A stretch of DNA of 64,000 bases from Mannheimia pernigra (GTDB lineage Bacteria > Pseudomonadota > Gammaproteobacteria > Enterobacterales > Pasteurellaceae), in assembly GCF_013377995.1 (NCBI RefSeq), contig NZ_CP055305.1, forward strand, positions 1,984,001 to 2,048,000, in the 5' to 3' direction. The translations under genes and the position numbers were made by a program. This document shows, piece by piece, positions 18,931 through 26,628 of this stretch. The notes under the pieces are model-generated. The model was given only the letters and a program-made list of their open reading frames with translations, made no database searches and had not been told where the DNA came from. Positions within the stretch are counted from its first letter, which is position 1. Every line of letters starts with the position of its first letter.

Positions 18931-18984
18931 AAGCGGTCGATTTTCTTCAGAATTTTGTATAATAGATAAGAAAATCGACCGCTT
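18931..18984 (-). terminator. Uptake-signal terminator downstream of gntP
   Basis: AAGCGGTCGATTTTCTT (18931-18947) and its exact complement at 18968-18984 form a 17-bp stem with a 20-base loop. On the minus strand it is followed by TGTTTTTTAT, a good U-run. The right arm is repeated at 19092-19108 by the tandem duplication. Confidence 0.8.
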
Positions 18985-19208
18985 TTAAGAGTTAAATTAG
19001 AGTAACCAGCTACCAATCAATGCACAGGCAAAACCAGTTAAACCAATTGAAGTCTCAAGCATTGTCCAAGTTTTTAACGTAGTTAATAGATAAGAAAATC
19101 GACCGCTTTTAAGAGTTAAATTAGAGTAACCAGCTACCAATCAATGCACAGGCAAAACCAGTTAAACCAATTGAAGTCTCAAGCATTGTCCAAGTTTTTA
19201 ACGTAGTT
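18961..19208. repeat. Perfect 124-bp tandem duplication at the gntP 3' end
   Basis: Positions 18961-19084 and 19085-19208 are identical, 124 bp each. The unit carries one arm of the terminator plus the last 28 codons and stop of gntP. The gene itself ends intact in the upstream copy (stop at 19121). The other copy is an untranslated duplicate of the gene end. Confidence 0.97.
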
Positions 19209-20470
19209 TTTTCGTCCATTTCAAGGAAACGGCTCATAAGCCAGAAGCCTGAATCGTTTACGTGAGAAATAACGGTTGCACCTGAAGCGATTGAAATCAC
19301 GATAAAGCAAAGATCAAACTGGCTTAAATCTGGCGCAGCCGCCACCATTGGGGCAATTAACGCTGCGGTTGTGGTTAAAGCAACTGTCGCAGAACCTTGT
19401 GCGACACGGAAAACCGTTGCAATAATAAAAGCTGCAACAACAATCGGCATGCCCGTATCTGCCATCATTGCAGATAATACATCGCCAATGCCGCTTGCAC
19501 GTAACACGCCACCAAACATACCTCCAGCCCCTGTTACCAGGACGATAGAACAAATTGGACCTAGTGCGTTATTACAAATTTTCTCAATTTGATCGAGACT
19601 ACGGTTATCACGCAGAAGCATAATCGCCACAATCAGAGTAATCAATAACGCTATTGGTGTTTTACCAATTAAACGCAAGCTTTGTACCCAAAGTTCGTCG
19701 CTATCCACTACTTTCGTAACAGCGAGCGTATTTAAGCCTGTATCAAACAAAATTAAGATGATTGGAAGTAATAGTACCGTCAGTACTTTACCGAAACTCG
19801 GCGGATTTTGCACCGCCATTTCATTTGCGGATAAGCCGTTCAAAAATGCTTTTGGTAAATCAACGTGAATGCGCTTACTGATAAATTGACTGAACATATA
19901 AGTTCCGATGTACCAAATTGGGATTGCACAAACTAAACCCACTAATACTAATAAGCCCATATTTACGCCAAGTAAATCGCCAGAAGCAACTGGCCCTGGG
20001 TGCGGAGGAAGGAAAGCGTGCATCACCGCAAATGCCCCTGCAGACGGGAAAGCATAACGCAGTACTGAGCCGCCAAACTGTTTCGCTACGCTGAAAATAA
20101 TTGGCAACATCACGACTAAACCCGCATCAAAGAAAATCGGGAAACCAAATAGCAATGATGCCACACCCAGCGCAAATGGTGTTTTCTCTTTACCGAATTT
20201 ATTGATAAGCGTGTCTGCTAATACTTTTGCACCACCCGTGATTTCGAGCAAACGACCAATCATTGCTCCCAATCCCACCAACAATGCAACAGAAGCAAGC
20301 GTACCGCCAAAGCCATTTAATAAAGTCGGCAAGATTTTATCAACAGGAATACCCACAGCCAATGCTGTGAGTAAACTCACAATAATTAAAGCAACAAAGG
20401 CGTGAAGCTTAAATTTAATAATTAATACCAGCAATAATAAAATTGCGGCAAACATAATGAAAAGTAACAT
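19121..20470 (-). CDS. gntP: Gluconate:H+ symporter, GntP family
   Basis: A 449-residue inner-membrane permease with about 12-14 hydrophobic helices. Family motifs include FPIFFDAGLVVMLPI, HAFLPPHPGPVA and the late FRVAQGSATVALTTTAALIAP. The ATG at 20470 is preceded by GGAG and a suitable spacer; an upstream ATG would add 12 residues not typical of the family. It is divergent from gntK (gluconokinase), and a GntR-like operator lies just upstream of its start. This supports gluconate as substrate. The last 88 bp are part of a tandem duplication. Confidence 0.9.
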   Translation of the reverse strand: MLLFIMFAAILLLLVLIIKFKLHAFVALIIVSLLTALAVGIPVDKILPTLLNGFGGTLASVALLVGLGAMIGRLLEITGGAKVLADTLINKFGKEKTPFALGVASLLFGFPIFFDAGLVVMLPIIFSVAKQFGGSVLRYAFPSAGAFAVMHAFLPPHPGPVASGDLLGVNMGLLVLVGLVCAIPIWYIGTYMFSQFISKRIHVDLPKAFLNGLSANEMAVQNPPSFGKVLTVLLLPIILILFDTGLNTLAVTKVVDSDELWVQSLRLIGKTPIALLITLIVAIMLLRDNRSLDQIEKICNNALGPICSIVLVTGAGGMFGGVLRASGIGDVLSAMMADTGMPIVVAAFIIATVFRVAQGSATVALTTTAALIAPMVAAAPDLSQFDLCFIVISIASGATVISHVNDSGFWLMSRFLEMDEKTTLKTWTMLETSIGLTGFACALIGSWLL

Positions 20471-20491
20471 ACTATTTTCTCCACAATAAAT

Positions 20492-20505
20492 TGTTATCGG
20501 TAACA
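20492..20505. promoter_or_regulatory. GntR-type operator at gntP
   Basis: TGTTATCGGTAACA is a near-palindrome typical of LacI/GntR operators (compare E. coli GntR ATGTTACC-GTAACAT). It lies 21 bp upstream of the gntP ATG, and its complement occurs again next to gntK. Confidence 0.75.
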
Positions 20506-20630
20506 TAGCGATAAAAACTAAACTTGTAAATAATTCGTTATTTTTTATTTTAAATTTGTGATCTACTTCAAATTTTACATAAATATCAGATGATTTTTCG
20601 TTTTAAACTGCTAAATTAAGCTCAAATAAA

Positions 20631-20644
20631 AGTTACCGATAACA
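20631..20644. promoter_or_regulatory. GntR-type operator at gntK
   Basis: AGTTACCGATAACA is the reverse complement of the gntP operator except for one end base. It lies 13 bp upstream of the gntK ATG. The two sites are 139 bp apart centre to centre, a spacing compatible with looping by a tetrameric repressor. Confidence 0.75.
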
Positions 20645-20657
20645 CAGGAGCAGACAA

Positions 20658-21173
20658 ATGTCTCAAGGAAAAGCATTTATCTTAATGGGAGTATCCAGCA
20701 CAGGTAAAACCTCTGTTGGTACGGCTATTGCACAGAAATTAGGCTTGAAATTGATTGATGGGGACGATCTTCACCCTCGTGCGAATATTCTCAAAATGGC
20801 AAACGGTACACCTCTAAATGATGATGACCGCCGCCCGTGGTTAGAGCGAATTAACGATGCCGCTTTCAGCCTAGAACAGAAAAGCGAAAAAGGAATTATT
20901 GTCTGCTCGGCATTAAAGAAAAAATACCGTGATCAAATCCGAGCAGGCAATGCTGATGTAAAATTCCTATTCCTAAACGGCTCATTTGAGGTGGTGCTGG
21001 AACGAATGAAACAACGCAAAGGCCATTTTATGAAGCCTGAAATGTTGCAAAGCCAGTTCAATACTCTAGAAATCCCACAAGCTGATGAGCCTGGCGTATT
21101 CTTCATTGATATTGATGGCAGTTTTGAGGAAGTAGTGGAGAGATGTGTAGAGACGGTTAAACCCTTGATTTAA
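20658..21173 (+). CDS. gntK: Gluconokinase
   Basis: Phosphorylates gluconate to 6-phosphogluconate. The 171-residue protein has the P-loop MGVSSTGKTSVGTAIA at residues 12-27, then DGDDLHPRANILKMANGTPLNDDDRRPW and CSALKKKYRDQIR, which are nearly diagnostic for this family. GGAG lies close upstream of the ATG. It is divergent from the permease gene and convergent with the gntR-like repressor, so uptake, activation and control are encoded together. Confidence 0.96.
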   Translation: MSQGKAFILMGVSSTGKTSVGTAIAQKLGLKLIDGDDLHPRANILKMANGTPLNDDDRRPWLERINDAAFSLEQKSEKGIIVCSALKKKYRDQIRAGNADVKFLFLNGSFEVVLERMKQRKGHFMKPEMLQSQFNTLEIPQADEPGVFFIDIDGSFEEVVERCVETVKPLI

Positions 21174-21177
21174 GATA

Positions 21178-21221
21178 CAAGCGGTCTAAATTACAAAAAA
21201 GTTTTCAAATCTAACCGCTTG
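21178..21221. terminator. Facing uptake-signal pair between convergent gntK and gntR
   Basis: CAAGCGGT at 21178-21185 faces ACCGCTTG at 21214-21221. It fills the 48-bp gap between the two convergent stop codons and could terminate both genes. Confidence 0.6.
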
Positions 21222-22217
21222 CTACACACTCTCGCCCAAATGTATCTGATACCCTAAATTGATAATCGGGCTTTGTTGCGGTATGCCGTGAATGCGGTCG
21301 AGCAGTTCTTGTGCTGCTACTCTGCCCATTTGTAAGCGAGGGGTAATCACACTGGCAAGCTGTGGGGTGAGAGATTGTCCGACATCGTGTCCGTGAAAGC
21401 CAGCAATTTTGATCTGCTCTGGCACGATAATGCCTAAACGTTGGCACTCAAATAATGCTCCGATGGCTAAGTCGTCATTGGTACAGAATACACCATCTAG
21501 TTGTGGCTGTTGAGCAAGAGCTTGGCGGAGTTGCTCTGCTCCGAGCGTAAAGGAAGAATGTTGTTCAGTCGTAATGTTGAGCGGTATCAAACTGTGTTTT
21601 TGCATTGCCTGTTCATAGCCCTGCATTTTAAGTTGCGAGCGTTTATCCATTCTCGCCCCAAAGTAGGCAATATGGCGGCTACCACGTTGGATCATCGTTT
21701 CCACCATCGCTTGTGCTGCAGAAATGTTGTCAAATCCGACCGCTTGTTGAATGCCGCCTTCACACTCCATTATCTCAATCACAGGAATTTGAGCCACTTC
21801 CAGCATTTTCAGTGTGCGAGCGGAGTGATGATTTTCAGAGAGAATAATTCCATCAACGTTATAAGAAAGTAGCGACTCAATCCTCTTCTCTTCCTTTTCT
21901 TCGCTATAACCGTAGTGGGCGAGCATCGTCTGATAACCTGCTTGGTCGGTAATCTGTTCAATGCCTTTGATCACATCCGCAAAGACTTGGTTAGTGAGTG
22001 AAGGAACAAGCACGCCAATCGCTCTACTTTTGGCGTTAGAGAGAATATCAGGAGCACGATTTGGAATATAACCAAACTGTTCTATCGCTTGTGCAATGCG
22101 TTCACCAGTCTCTTTCGCTACCATGTTTGGATCACGCAAAAAACGGCTGACGGTCATTTTAGTAATGCCGAGATAGGAAGCGATATCTTGCAAAGTAGGA
22201 CGTTTATATTTGGTCAT
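21222..22217 (-). CDS. gntR: LacI-family repressor, probable gluconate regulator
   Basis: A 331-residue LacI/GalR protein. The N-terminal helix-turn-helix reads TLQDIASYLGITKMTVSRFL, followed by the hinge region. The periplasmic-binding-like core contains AIGVLVPSLTNQVFADVIKG and the typical VFCTNDDLAIGALFECQRLGI. Its place beside gntK/gntP and the two matching operators in that promoter region make it the likely gluconate-responsive repressor. The gene assignment rests on context plus family and not on a specific residue. Confidence 0.88.
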   Translation of the reverse strand: MTKYKRPTLQDIASYLGITKMTVSRFLRDPNMVAKETGERIAQAIEQFGYIPNRAPDILSNAKSRAIGVLVPSLTNQVFADVIKGIEQITDQAGYQTMLAHYGYSEEKEEKRIESLLSYNVDGIILSENHHSARTLKMLEVAQIPVIEIMECEGGIQQAVGFDNISAAQAMVETMIQRGSRHIAYFGARMDKRSQLKMQGYEQAMQKHSLIPLNITTEQHSSFTLGAEQLRQALAQQPQLDGVFCTNDDLAIGALFECQRLGIIVPEQIKIAGFHGHDVGQSLTPQLASVITPRLQMGRVAAQELLDRIHGIPQQSPIINLGYQIHLGESV

Positions 22218-22296
22218 TTAGAATACGTTGAGTAGTAAAAATATCGCTCATTATATGCAAAATTCTACGTAAAAACGACCGCTTGCAGCTAATCCT

Positions 22297-22323
22297 CCCG
22301 AAACTCTTCGGGGTGCTATTTTT
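22297..22323 (+). terminator. Weak terminator-like hairpin
   Basis: CCCGAA and TTCGGG form a 6-bp stem with a 4-base loop at 22297-22312, followed by GTGCTATTTTT on the plus strand. No plus-strand gene precedes it closely. It sits just beyond the end of the decayed gene fragment. Confidence 0.35.
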
Positions 22324-22520
22324 ATAGCCAACTTGGCGCTAGCCCAACCTGACTTTCGCCATTACCGTAGCCTTTTGCCAGATTCCCACCAGAGGTAATG
22401 CCCCCCTGCACCAGTTAAGGTTAAAGCCATCGTTATCGCTTTTTCCTCTACCGTGCGTTTGTAAAATAAGGTGTCAAAATTATGCCAATTGCCTTTTATG
22501 TTGACAATTTAATTTGATTG
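22321..22520 (-). pseudogene. Decayed coding remnant with a frameshift at a G6 run
   Basis: On the minus strand a protein-like frame runs from about 22520, with sense sequence such as GNWHNFDTLFYKRTVEEKAI, to a run of six G at 22401-22406. Removing one G continues in good frame as GITSGGNLAKGYGNGESQVG and ends at a TAA at 22321-22323. The upstream end is closed by a stop with no ATG, so the 5' part is missing. I do not recognise the family. The Gly/Ser/Asn-rich end resembles large surface proteins, which is only an impression. Confidence 0.45.
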
Positions 22521-22523
22521 GTG

Positions 22524-22717
22524 ATAAATTTAAAGTGCAATTAATTGATTTATAGATAACTTTTTTAATCATCGGTGCATTTTTAAATAAACTCAACATT
22601 GTTCTGCACGCTGAAAGTTAAATCAAGCCAACTGATTAAGGTGCAGATTTTTTTATATTTATTCACTTTAATATACACATCCCCTAATTTTATTCTAACA
22701 ATTAAGCCCCATATATT
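22524..22717. other. AT-rich gap upstream of paeA
   Basis: No open frame with coding character is visible. The stretch probably holds the paeA promoter, but no convincing -35/-10 pair could be selected. Confidence 0.4.
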
Positions 22718-24007
22718 ATGAATTTATTTGAAGCTATCTTAATTTTGGTTGCACTTGTTATCATCAGTGCGATCATCTCCTCTGCTGAAATTTCACTAGC
22801 TGGTGCTCGTAAAATCAAATTACAGCAACTGGCAAATGAAGGTAATGCAAAAGCCAGCCAAGTCTTAAAATTACAGGAACAGCCTGGGCATTTCATTACT
22901 GTTGTTCAAATTGGACTCAATATGGTTGCGATTTTAGGTGGCGTGATTGGTGAGAGTATTGTTAGTCCTTTTGTCTATTCACTACTTTCTCAATATAGCC
23001 AAGCTGATTGGATAGAAAGCATCAGTTCTTGGTTAGCCTTTATTTTTGTTACCTTTACCTTTATTTTATTTGCTGATCTCATTCCTAAACGGCTGGCAAT
23101 GGCTAACCCAGAAAAAATTGCTTTACAGACTATAGGAATAATGACATTTTTCATCACTGTATTTAAGCCATTAGTTTGGTTATTTGACATTATTGCAAAC
23201 ACAATTTTTAAACTTTTCAAATTACCCACTATTCGAGAAGATAATATGACATCTGAGGATATTTTTGCAGTAGTAGATGCAGGTACTCAGGCAGGTATTT
23301 TAAAAGAGCAAGAGCAATATTTAATTGAAAATATTTTTGAAATGCAGCAACGTACCGTTACCTCCACAATGACAACACGCGAAAATATAATTTTCTTGGA
23401 TCAGAGTTTTAATCAAGATCAAGTGCTAGCTACTATTAAAGAAAATCCGCACTCTAAGCTATTGATTTGCGATAAGTCTATCGACAAAATTTTAGGTTAC
23501 GTAGAAAGCCATAATATTTTAACACTCTATCTGCAAGAAAAGCAGGTAAAACTAACCGAAGCTAACGTATTACGTAAATCGCTATTTATTCCAGACACTC
23601 TCTCTTTATATGAAGTATTGGAACTCTTTAAATCAACTGGAGAAGATTTTGCCGTTATCGTTAATGAATATGGATTAGTAGTAGGTATTGTTACTCTCAA
23701 TGATGTAATGAGCATTGTAATGGGTGAATTAGTGTCTAACGAAGAAGAACAAATTGTTCAACGTAATGAACACTCTTGGCTTATTGATGGTGCAACACCA
23801 TTAGAAGATGTAATGCGAGCATTAGATATTACAAATTTTCCTAATGCAGAGAATTATGAAACTATCGCTGGTTTTATGATGTATCTATTGCGTAAGATTC
23901 CTAAGAAAACCGATTTTGTATTATGGGATAAATATAAATTTGAAATTATTGATACCGATAATTTTAAAATAGATCAGGTGATGGTTTCTATTCGCAATGA
24001 TACATAG
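22718..24007 (+). CDS. paeA: CNNM/CBS-domain membrane protein, PaeA (YtfL) type
   Basis: A 429-residue inner-membrane protein of the HlyC/CorC superfamily. An N-terminal DUF21/CNNM membrane domain (about residues 1-195) contains SSAEISLAGARKIKLQQLA and VVQIGLNMVAILGG. Two CBS domains follow (about 215-335, with GEDFAVIVNEYGLVVGIVTLNDV). A C-terminal CorC_HlyC domain includes WLIDGATPLEDVMRALDI and GFMMYLLRKIPKKTD. The sequence follows E. coli YtfL/PaeA closely over its full length; that protein is reported to protect against cadaverine and putrescine stress. It is a single gene, convergent with mltB. Confidence 0.9.
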   Translation: MNLFEAILILVALVIISAIISSAEISLAGARKIKLQQLANEGNAKASQVLKLQEQPGHFITVVQIGLNMVAILGGVIGESIVSPFVYSLLSQYSQADWIESISSWLAFIFVTFTFILFADLIPKRLAMANPEKIALQTIGIMTFFITVFKPLVWLFDIIANTIFKLFKLPTIREDNMTSEDIFAVVDAGTQAGILKEQEQYLIENIFEMQQRTVTSTMTTRENIIFLDQSFNQDQVLATIKENPHSKLLICDKSIDKILGYVESHNILTLYLQEKQVKLTEANVLRKSLFIPDTLSLYEVLELFKSTGEDFAVIVNEYGLVVGIVTLNDVMSIVMGELVSNEEEQIVQRNEHSWLIDGATPLEDVMRALDITNFPNAENYETIAGFMMYLLRKIPKKTDFVLWDKYKFEIIDTDNFKIDQVMVSIRNDT

Positions 24008-24080
24008 CCATAATAGCATTAGCTCCGTTTAAAAATTCTAAAACCATTCTGAATAAAGCACGCATTTAGATTTTGAGGGC

Positions 24081-24109
24081 AGCATAGTTTGAATTCCTCT
24101 TACTATGCT
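24081..24109. terminator. Hairpin between convergent paeA and mltB
   Basis: AGCATAGT and ACTATGCT form an 8-bp stem with a 13-base loop, followed by TTTCG on the plus strand. It is a modest candidate for terminating one or both convergent genes. Confidence 0.45.
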
Positions 24110-24117
24110 TTTCGCCT

Positions 24118-25209
24118 CTATTGCCCAACTGAAGCTAGAATTCTGTCTGCAAATTTACCAATGCTTATACCGAAGTTGTTTGATCTATTCCAATCCATTA
24201 AGGTACGAAAGTTATTAGAAACTAAAAAGGCTCTTCCTGCTTCTTTATCAGGACGAATAAGCCATAACTTTTTACCATTTAAGCGTGCCATTTTCGCCAC
24301 TTCTTGTTGATTAGGATAAGCTAAATAAACGCCTAATGTTTGCCAATTTTCTAACATTTTTGCTTTATTATGTTCAATGCCTGAAAAACTTAAATCAATT
24401 GGGGCGGATAAATTAACTTCAACACCCCAAGGTAGTTGATTATCCCAACCTACCGTTGAAAGATAATTAGCAATTGAAGCAAAAGCATCAGCCTTATTAT
24501 TCCAAATATCTTTTTTGCCATCATTATCTCCATCGGCTGCATAGGTTAAATAAGAGGTTGGCATAAATTGAGTCTGCCCCATTGCTCCTGCCCAAGAACC
24601 TAATAGCTCATCACGATTAATCGTACCGTTGTCGAGCATTTTCATTGCATTCACAAATTCTTGTGTAAAGAGCTTTTCACGACGACCATCAAAAGCAAGG
24701 GTTGCCAATACGGAAAGTACATCAAAACGACCTTGGTGACGACCAAAACTACTTTCCATTCCCCATAATGCTAAAATATACTCTTTTTGCACCCCATATT
24801 TTTGGCTGGCACGATTTAAATCTACACTATAACTATACCAACGTTCTACCGCCTGGTTCACCTTGGCTTGATTAAGCACTTTATTCAAATAATTCGTTAC
24901 TCCATTTGGATTTGGCGGAGGAGGCGGTAAATTTGGATTACGCTTACGAGCAGCTTGCTGTTGATCTAATTGCACTGCTCTTGCATTGTAATGAATAAAT
25001 TTCTGTTCATTTAATGTTTTTGTTGAAACGCCTGCACCCGCGGCTTTCTGCTTCAAAAAATGCACATACTCATTAAAATGGTCTATTGTACGTGATTTGC
25101 CATATTTCGCCGCTAAGTCTAAACGTGAGTAATGTTCTGAATTATCACTTGAACAAGCTGCAAGGGCTAAGGAAATAATCACGAGTGGTAAAGAAAATAT
25201 TGATTTCAT
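24118..25209 (-). CDS. mltB: Membrane-bound lytic murein transglycosylase B
   Basis: Cleaves peptidoglycan glycan strands to 1,6-anhydro products at the outer membrane. The 363-residue precursor has a lipoprotein signal ending LALAAC, with the lipidated cysteine at residue 19. The catalytic glutamate is E152 in ALWGMESSFGRHQG. The GAMGQTQFMPTSYLTYA and DGDNDGKKDIWNNKADAFASIANYL motifs are typical of MltB. It has a proline-rich stretch NPNLPPPPPNPNG at residues 91-103. The gene starts 2 bp after the truB stop and closes the metY-to-mltB run. Confidence 0.95.
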   Translation of the reverse strand: MKSIFSLPLVIISLALAACSSDNSEHYSRLDLAAKYGKSRTIDHFNEYVHFLKQKAAGAGVSTKTLNEQKFIHYNARAVQLDQQQAARKRNPNLPPPPPNPNGVTNYLNKVLNQAKVNQAVERWYSYSVDLNRASQKYGVQKEYILALWGMESSFGRHQGRFDVLSVLATLAFDGRREKLFTQEFVNAMKMLDNGTINRDELLGSWAGAMGQTQFMPTSYLTYAADGDNDGKKDIWNNKADAFASIANYLSTVGWDNQLPWGVEVNLSAPIDLSFSGIEHNKAKMLENWQTLGVYLAYPNQQEVAKMARLNGKKLWLIRPDKEAGRAFLVSNNFRTLMDWNRSNNFGISIGKFADRILASVGQ

Positions 25210-25211
25210 TT

Positions 25212-26135
25212 TTATTCTGTTAAGTTAATCATTCGGCTAGGGCGGATTACATTATCGTGAGTCATTTCAGCTATACCCAGAAATTGCTTATCATCGGAAT
25301 ATAAACGCACCAAACCATAAATTTTATCGGGGTTATCAAACCTCACTCTTTGGCCAAAACCAACTGCTTTAGTTTGCTGTTCAGTTAAATTGATTTTTGC
25401 TAGTGAAGAAACTGCCGTATCCATTTCCAATAAATGCTTATCTAGTTCTACAAGCGGTTGATTTTCGACTAACTTTTGCAAATCCACATAGCTCATCATT
25501 TTATCAATAGGATAATTCGCTACTGCAGTACGGCGTAGCATCGTCACGTGAGCACCACAACCAAGCACTTCACCTAAATCATCAATCAGAGTACGAATAT
25601 AAGTGCCTTTTGAACAATGCACTTCAAGGGTTAAAAATGGTGCATTGTACTCAATAAAATTCAGCTCAAAAATAGTAATAGGACGTGCTTCACGTTCAAC
25701 GGTTATTCCTGCTCTTGCATATTCATACAAAGGTTTTCCGTTATGTTTTAAGGCAGAAAACATCGTCGGTACTTGCAAAATATCGCCACGAAATTGATCT
25801 AAATTCGCTAAAATATCCGCTTCTGCCACCTTCACCTCTCTTGTTTCAACTATCTGCCCTTCAGCATCCGAGGTATCCGTTCTTTCACCTAATTTAGCTG
25901 TGACCAAATAGCGTTTATCGGAATCCAATAAAAATTGGGAAAATTTGGTTGCTTCACCCAAACAAATTGGCAACATACCTGTGGCTAGAGGATCTAACGC
26001 ACCCGTATGCCCAGCTTTATTCGCTTGAAAAATGCGTTTTACCTTTTGCAGAATATCATTTGAGGACATTCCCTGCGGCTTATCTAATAAGAAAACGCCG
26101 TGAATATCACGGCCACGCTTACGAGGTCTAGACAC
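25212..26135 (-). CDS. truB: tRNA pseudouridine(55) synthase
   Basis: Makes pseudouridine 55 in the T-loop of tRNAs. The 307-residue protein shows the TruB motif AGHTGALDPLATGMLPICLGEATKF, whose catalytic aspartate is D48. It also has KRYLVTAKLGERTDTSDAEG and CSKGTYIRTLIDDLGEVLGCGAHV. A C-terminal PUA-like segment follows. It begins 2 bp after rbfA, in the conserved rbfA-truB order. In E. coli rpsO follows; here mltB follows instead. Confidence 0.97.
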   Translation of the reverse strand: MSRPRKRGRDIHGVFLLDKPQGMSSNDILQKVKRIFQANKAGHTGALDPLATGMLPICLGEATKFSQFLLDSDKRYLVTAKLGERTDTSDAEGQIVETREVKVAEADILANLDQFRGDILQVPTMFSALKHNGKPLYEYARAGITVEREARPITIFELNFIEYNAPFLTLEVHCSKGTYIRTLIDDLGEVLGCGAHVTMLRRTAVANYPIDKMMSYVDLQKLVENQPLVELDKHLLEMDTAVSSLAKINLTEQQTKAVGFGQRVRFDNPDKIYGLVRLYSDDKQFLGIAEMTHDNVIRPSRMINLTE

Positions 26136-26137
26136 AA

Positions 26138-26518
26138 TTAGTCCTCTTTATGCTTTTCTTCGTCATTTTTAATCACCGTAGAGACAAGGTTAGACATACG
26201 CATACCTTCTACCAATGATTCATCATAAATAAAGCGTAATTCAGGCACAATTCGCAAACGCATTGCCTTACCGACTAAAGTACGGATATACGGACTTGCT
26301 TTCTCCAAGCCCTTCATACCTTGTGAGATCGCATCCGGATCGTTATCAAATAAGAAAGTTACAAAGATTTTGGCATAAGCTAAATCTCTTGAAACTTCTA
26401 CATCTGAAACCGTTACCATTCCAATACGGGGATCTTTTACTTCTCGCTGTAAAATTACCGCCACCTCTTTTTGCAACTCTTGAGCCACGCGGTCGCTGCG
26501 TTTAAATTCTCTGGACAT
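26138..26518 (-). CDS. rbfA: Ribosome-binding factor A
   Basis: A 126-residue 30S maturation and cold-adaptation factor with a KH-like fold. The sequence begins SREFKRSDRVAQELQKEVA and contains DPRIGMVTVSDVEVSRDLAYAKIFV and PELRFIYDESLVEGMRMS, all standard family motifs. It lies downstream of infB and 2 bp before truB. A terminator-like hairpin and an uptake-signal pair lie between infB and rbfA, so transcription may be lowered from here on. Confidence 0.96.
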   Translation of the reverse strand: MSREFKRSDRVAQELQKEVAVILQREVKDPRIGMVTVSDVEVSRDLAYAKIFVTFLFDNDPDAISQGMKGLEKASPYIRTLVGKAMRLRIVPELRFIYDESLVEGMRMSNLVSTVIKNDEEKHKED

Positions 26519-26531
26519 TTTCTATTTCCTA

Positions 26532-26557
26532 TAAAGGGAAAGGCACGGTGTGAGAAA
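26532..26557 (-). terminator. Terminator-like hairpin between infB and rbfA
   Basis: GGCACGG and CCGTGCC form a 7-bp stem, extended by GTG/CAC after one bulged base. On the minus strand TTTCCCTTTATAG follows. It may partly uncouple rbfA-truB from infB. Confidence 0.6.
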
Positions 26558-26576
26558 CACCCGTGCCGTTAGCTCG

Positions 26577-26621
26577 CAAGCGGTCAATTTTTACAAATTT
26601 TTTGTAAAATCAGACCGCTTG
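26577..26621. repeat. Facing uptake-signal pair after infB
   Basis: CAAGCGGTC at 26577-26585 faces GACCGCTTG at 26613-26621. It starts 8 bp after the infB stop and may add to termination there. Confidence 0.7.
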
Positions 26622-26628
26622 TTGATGA

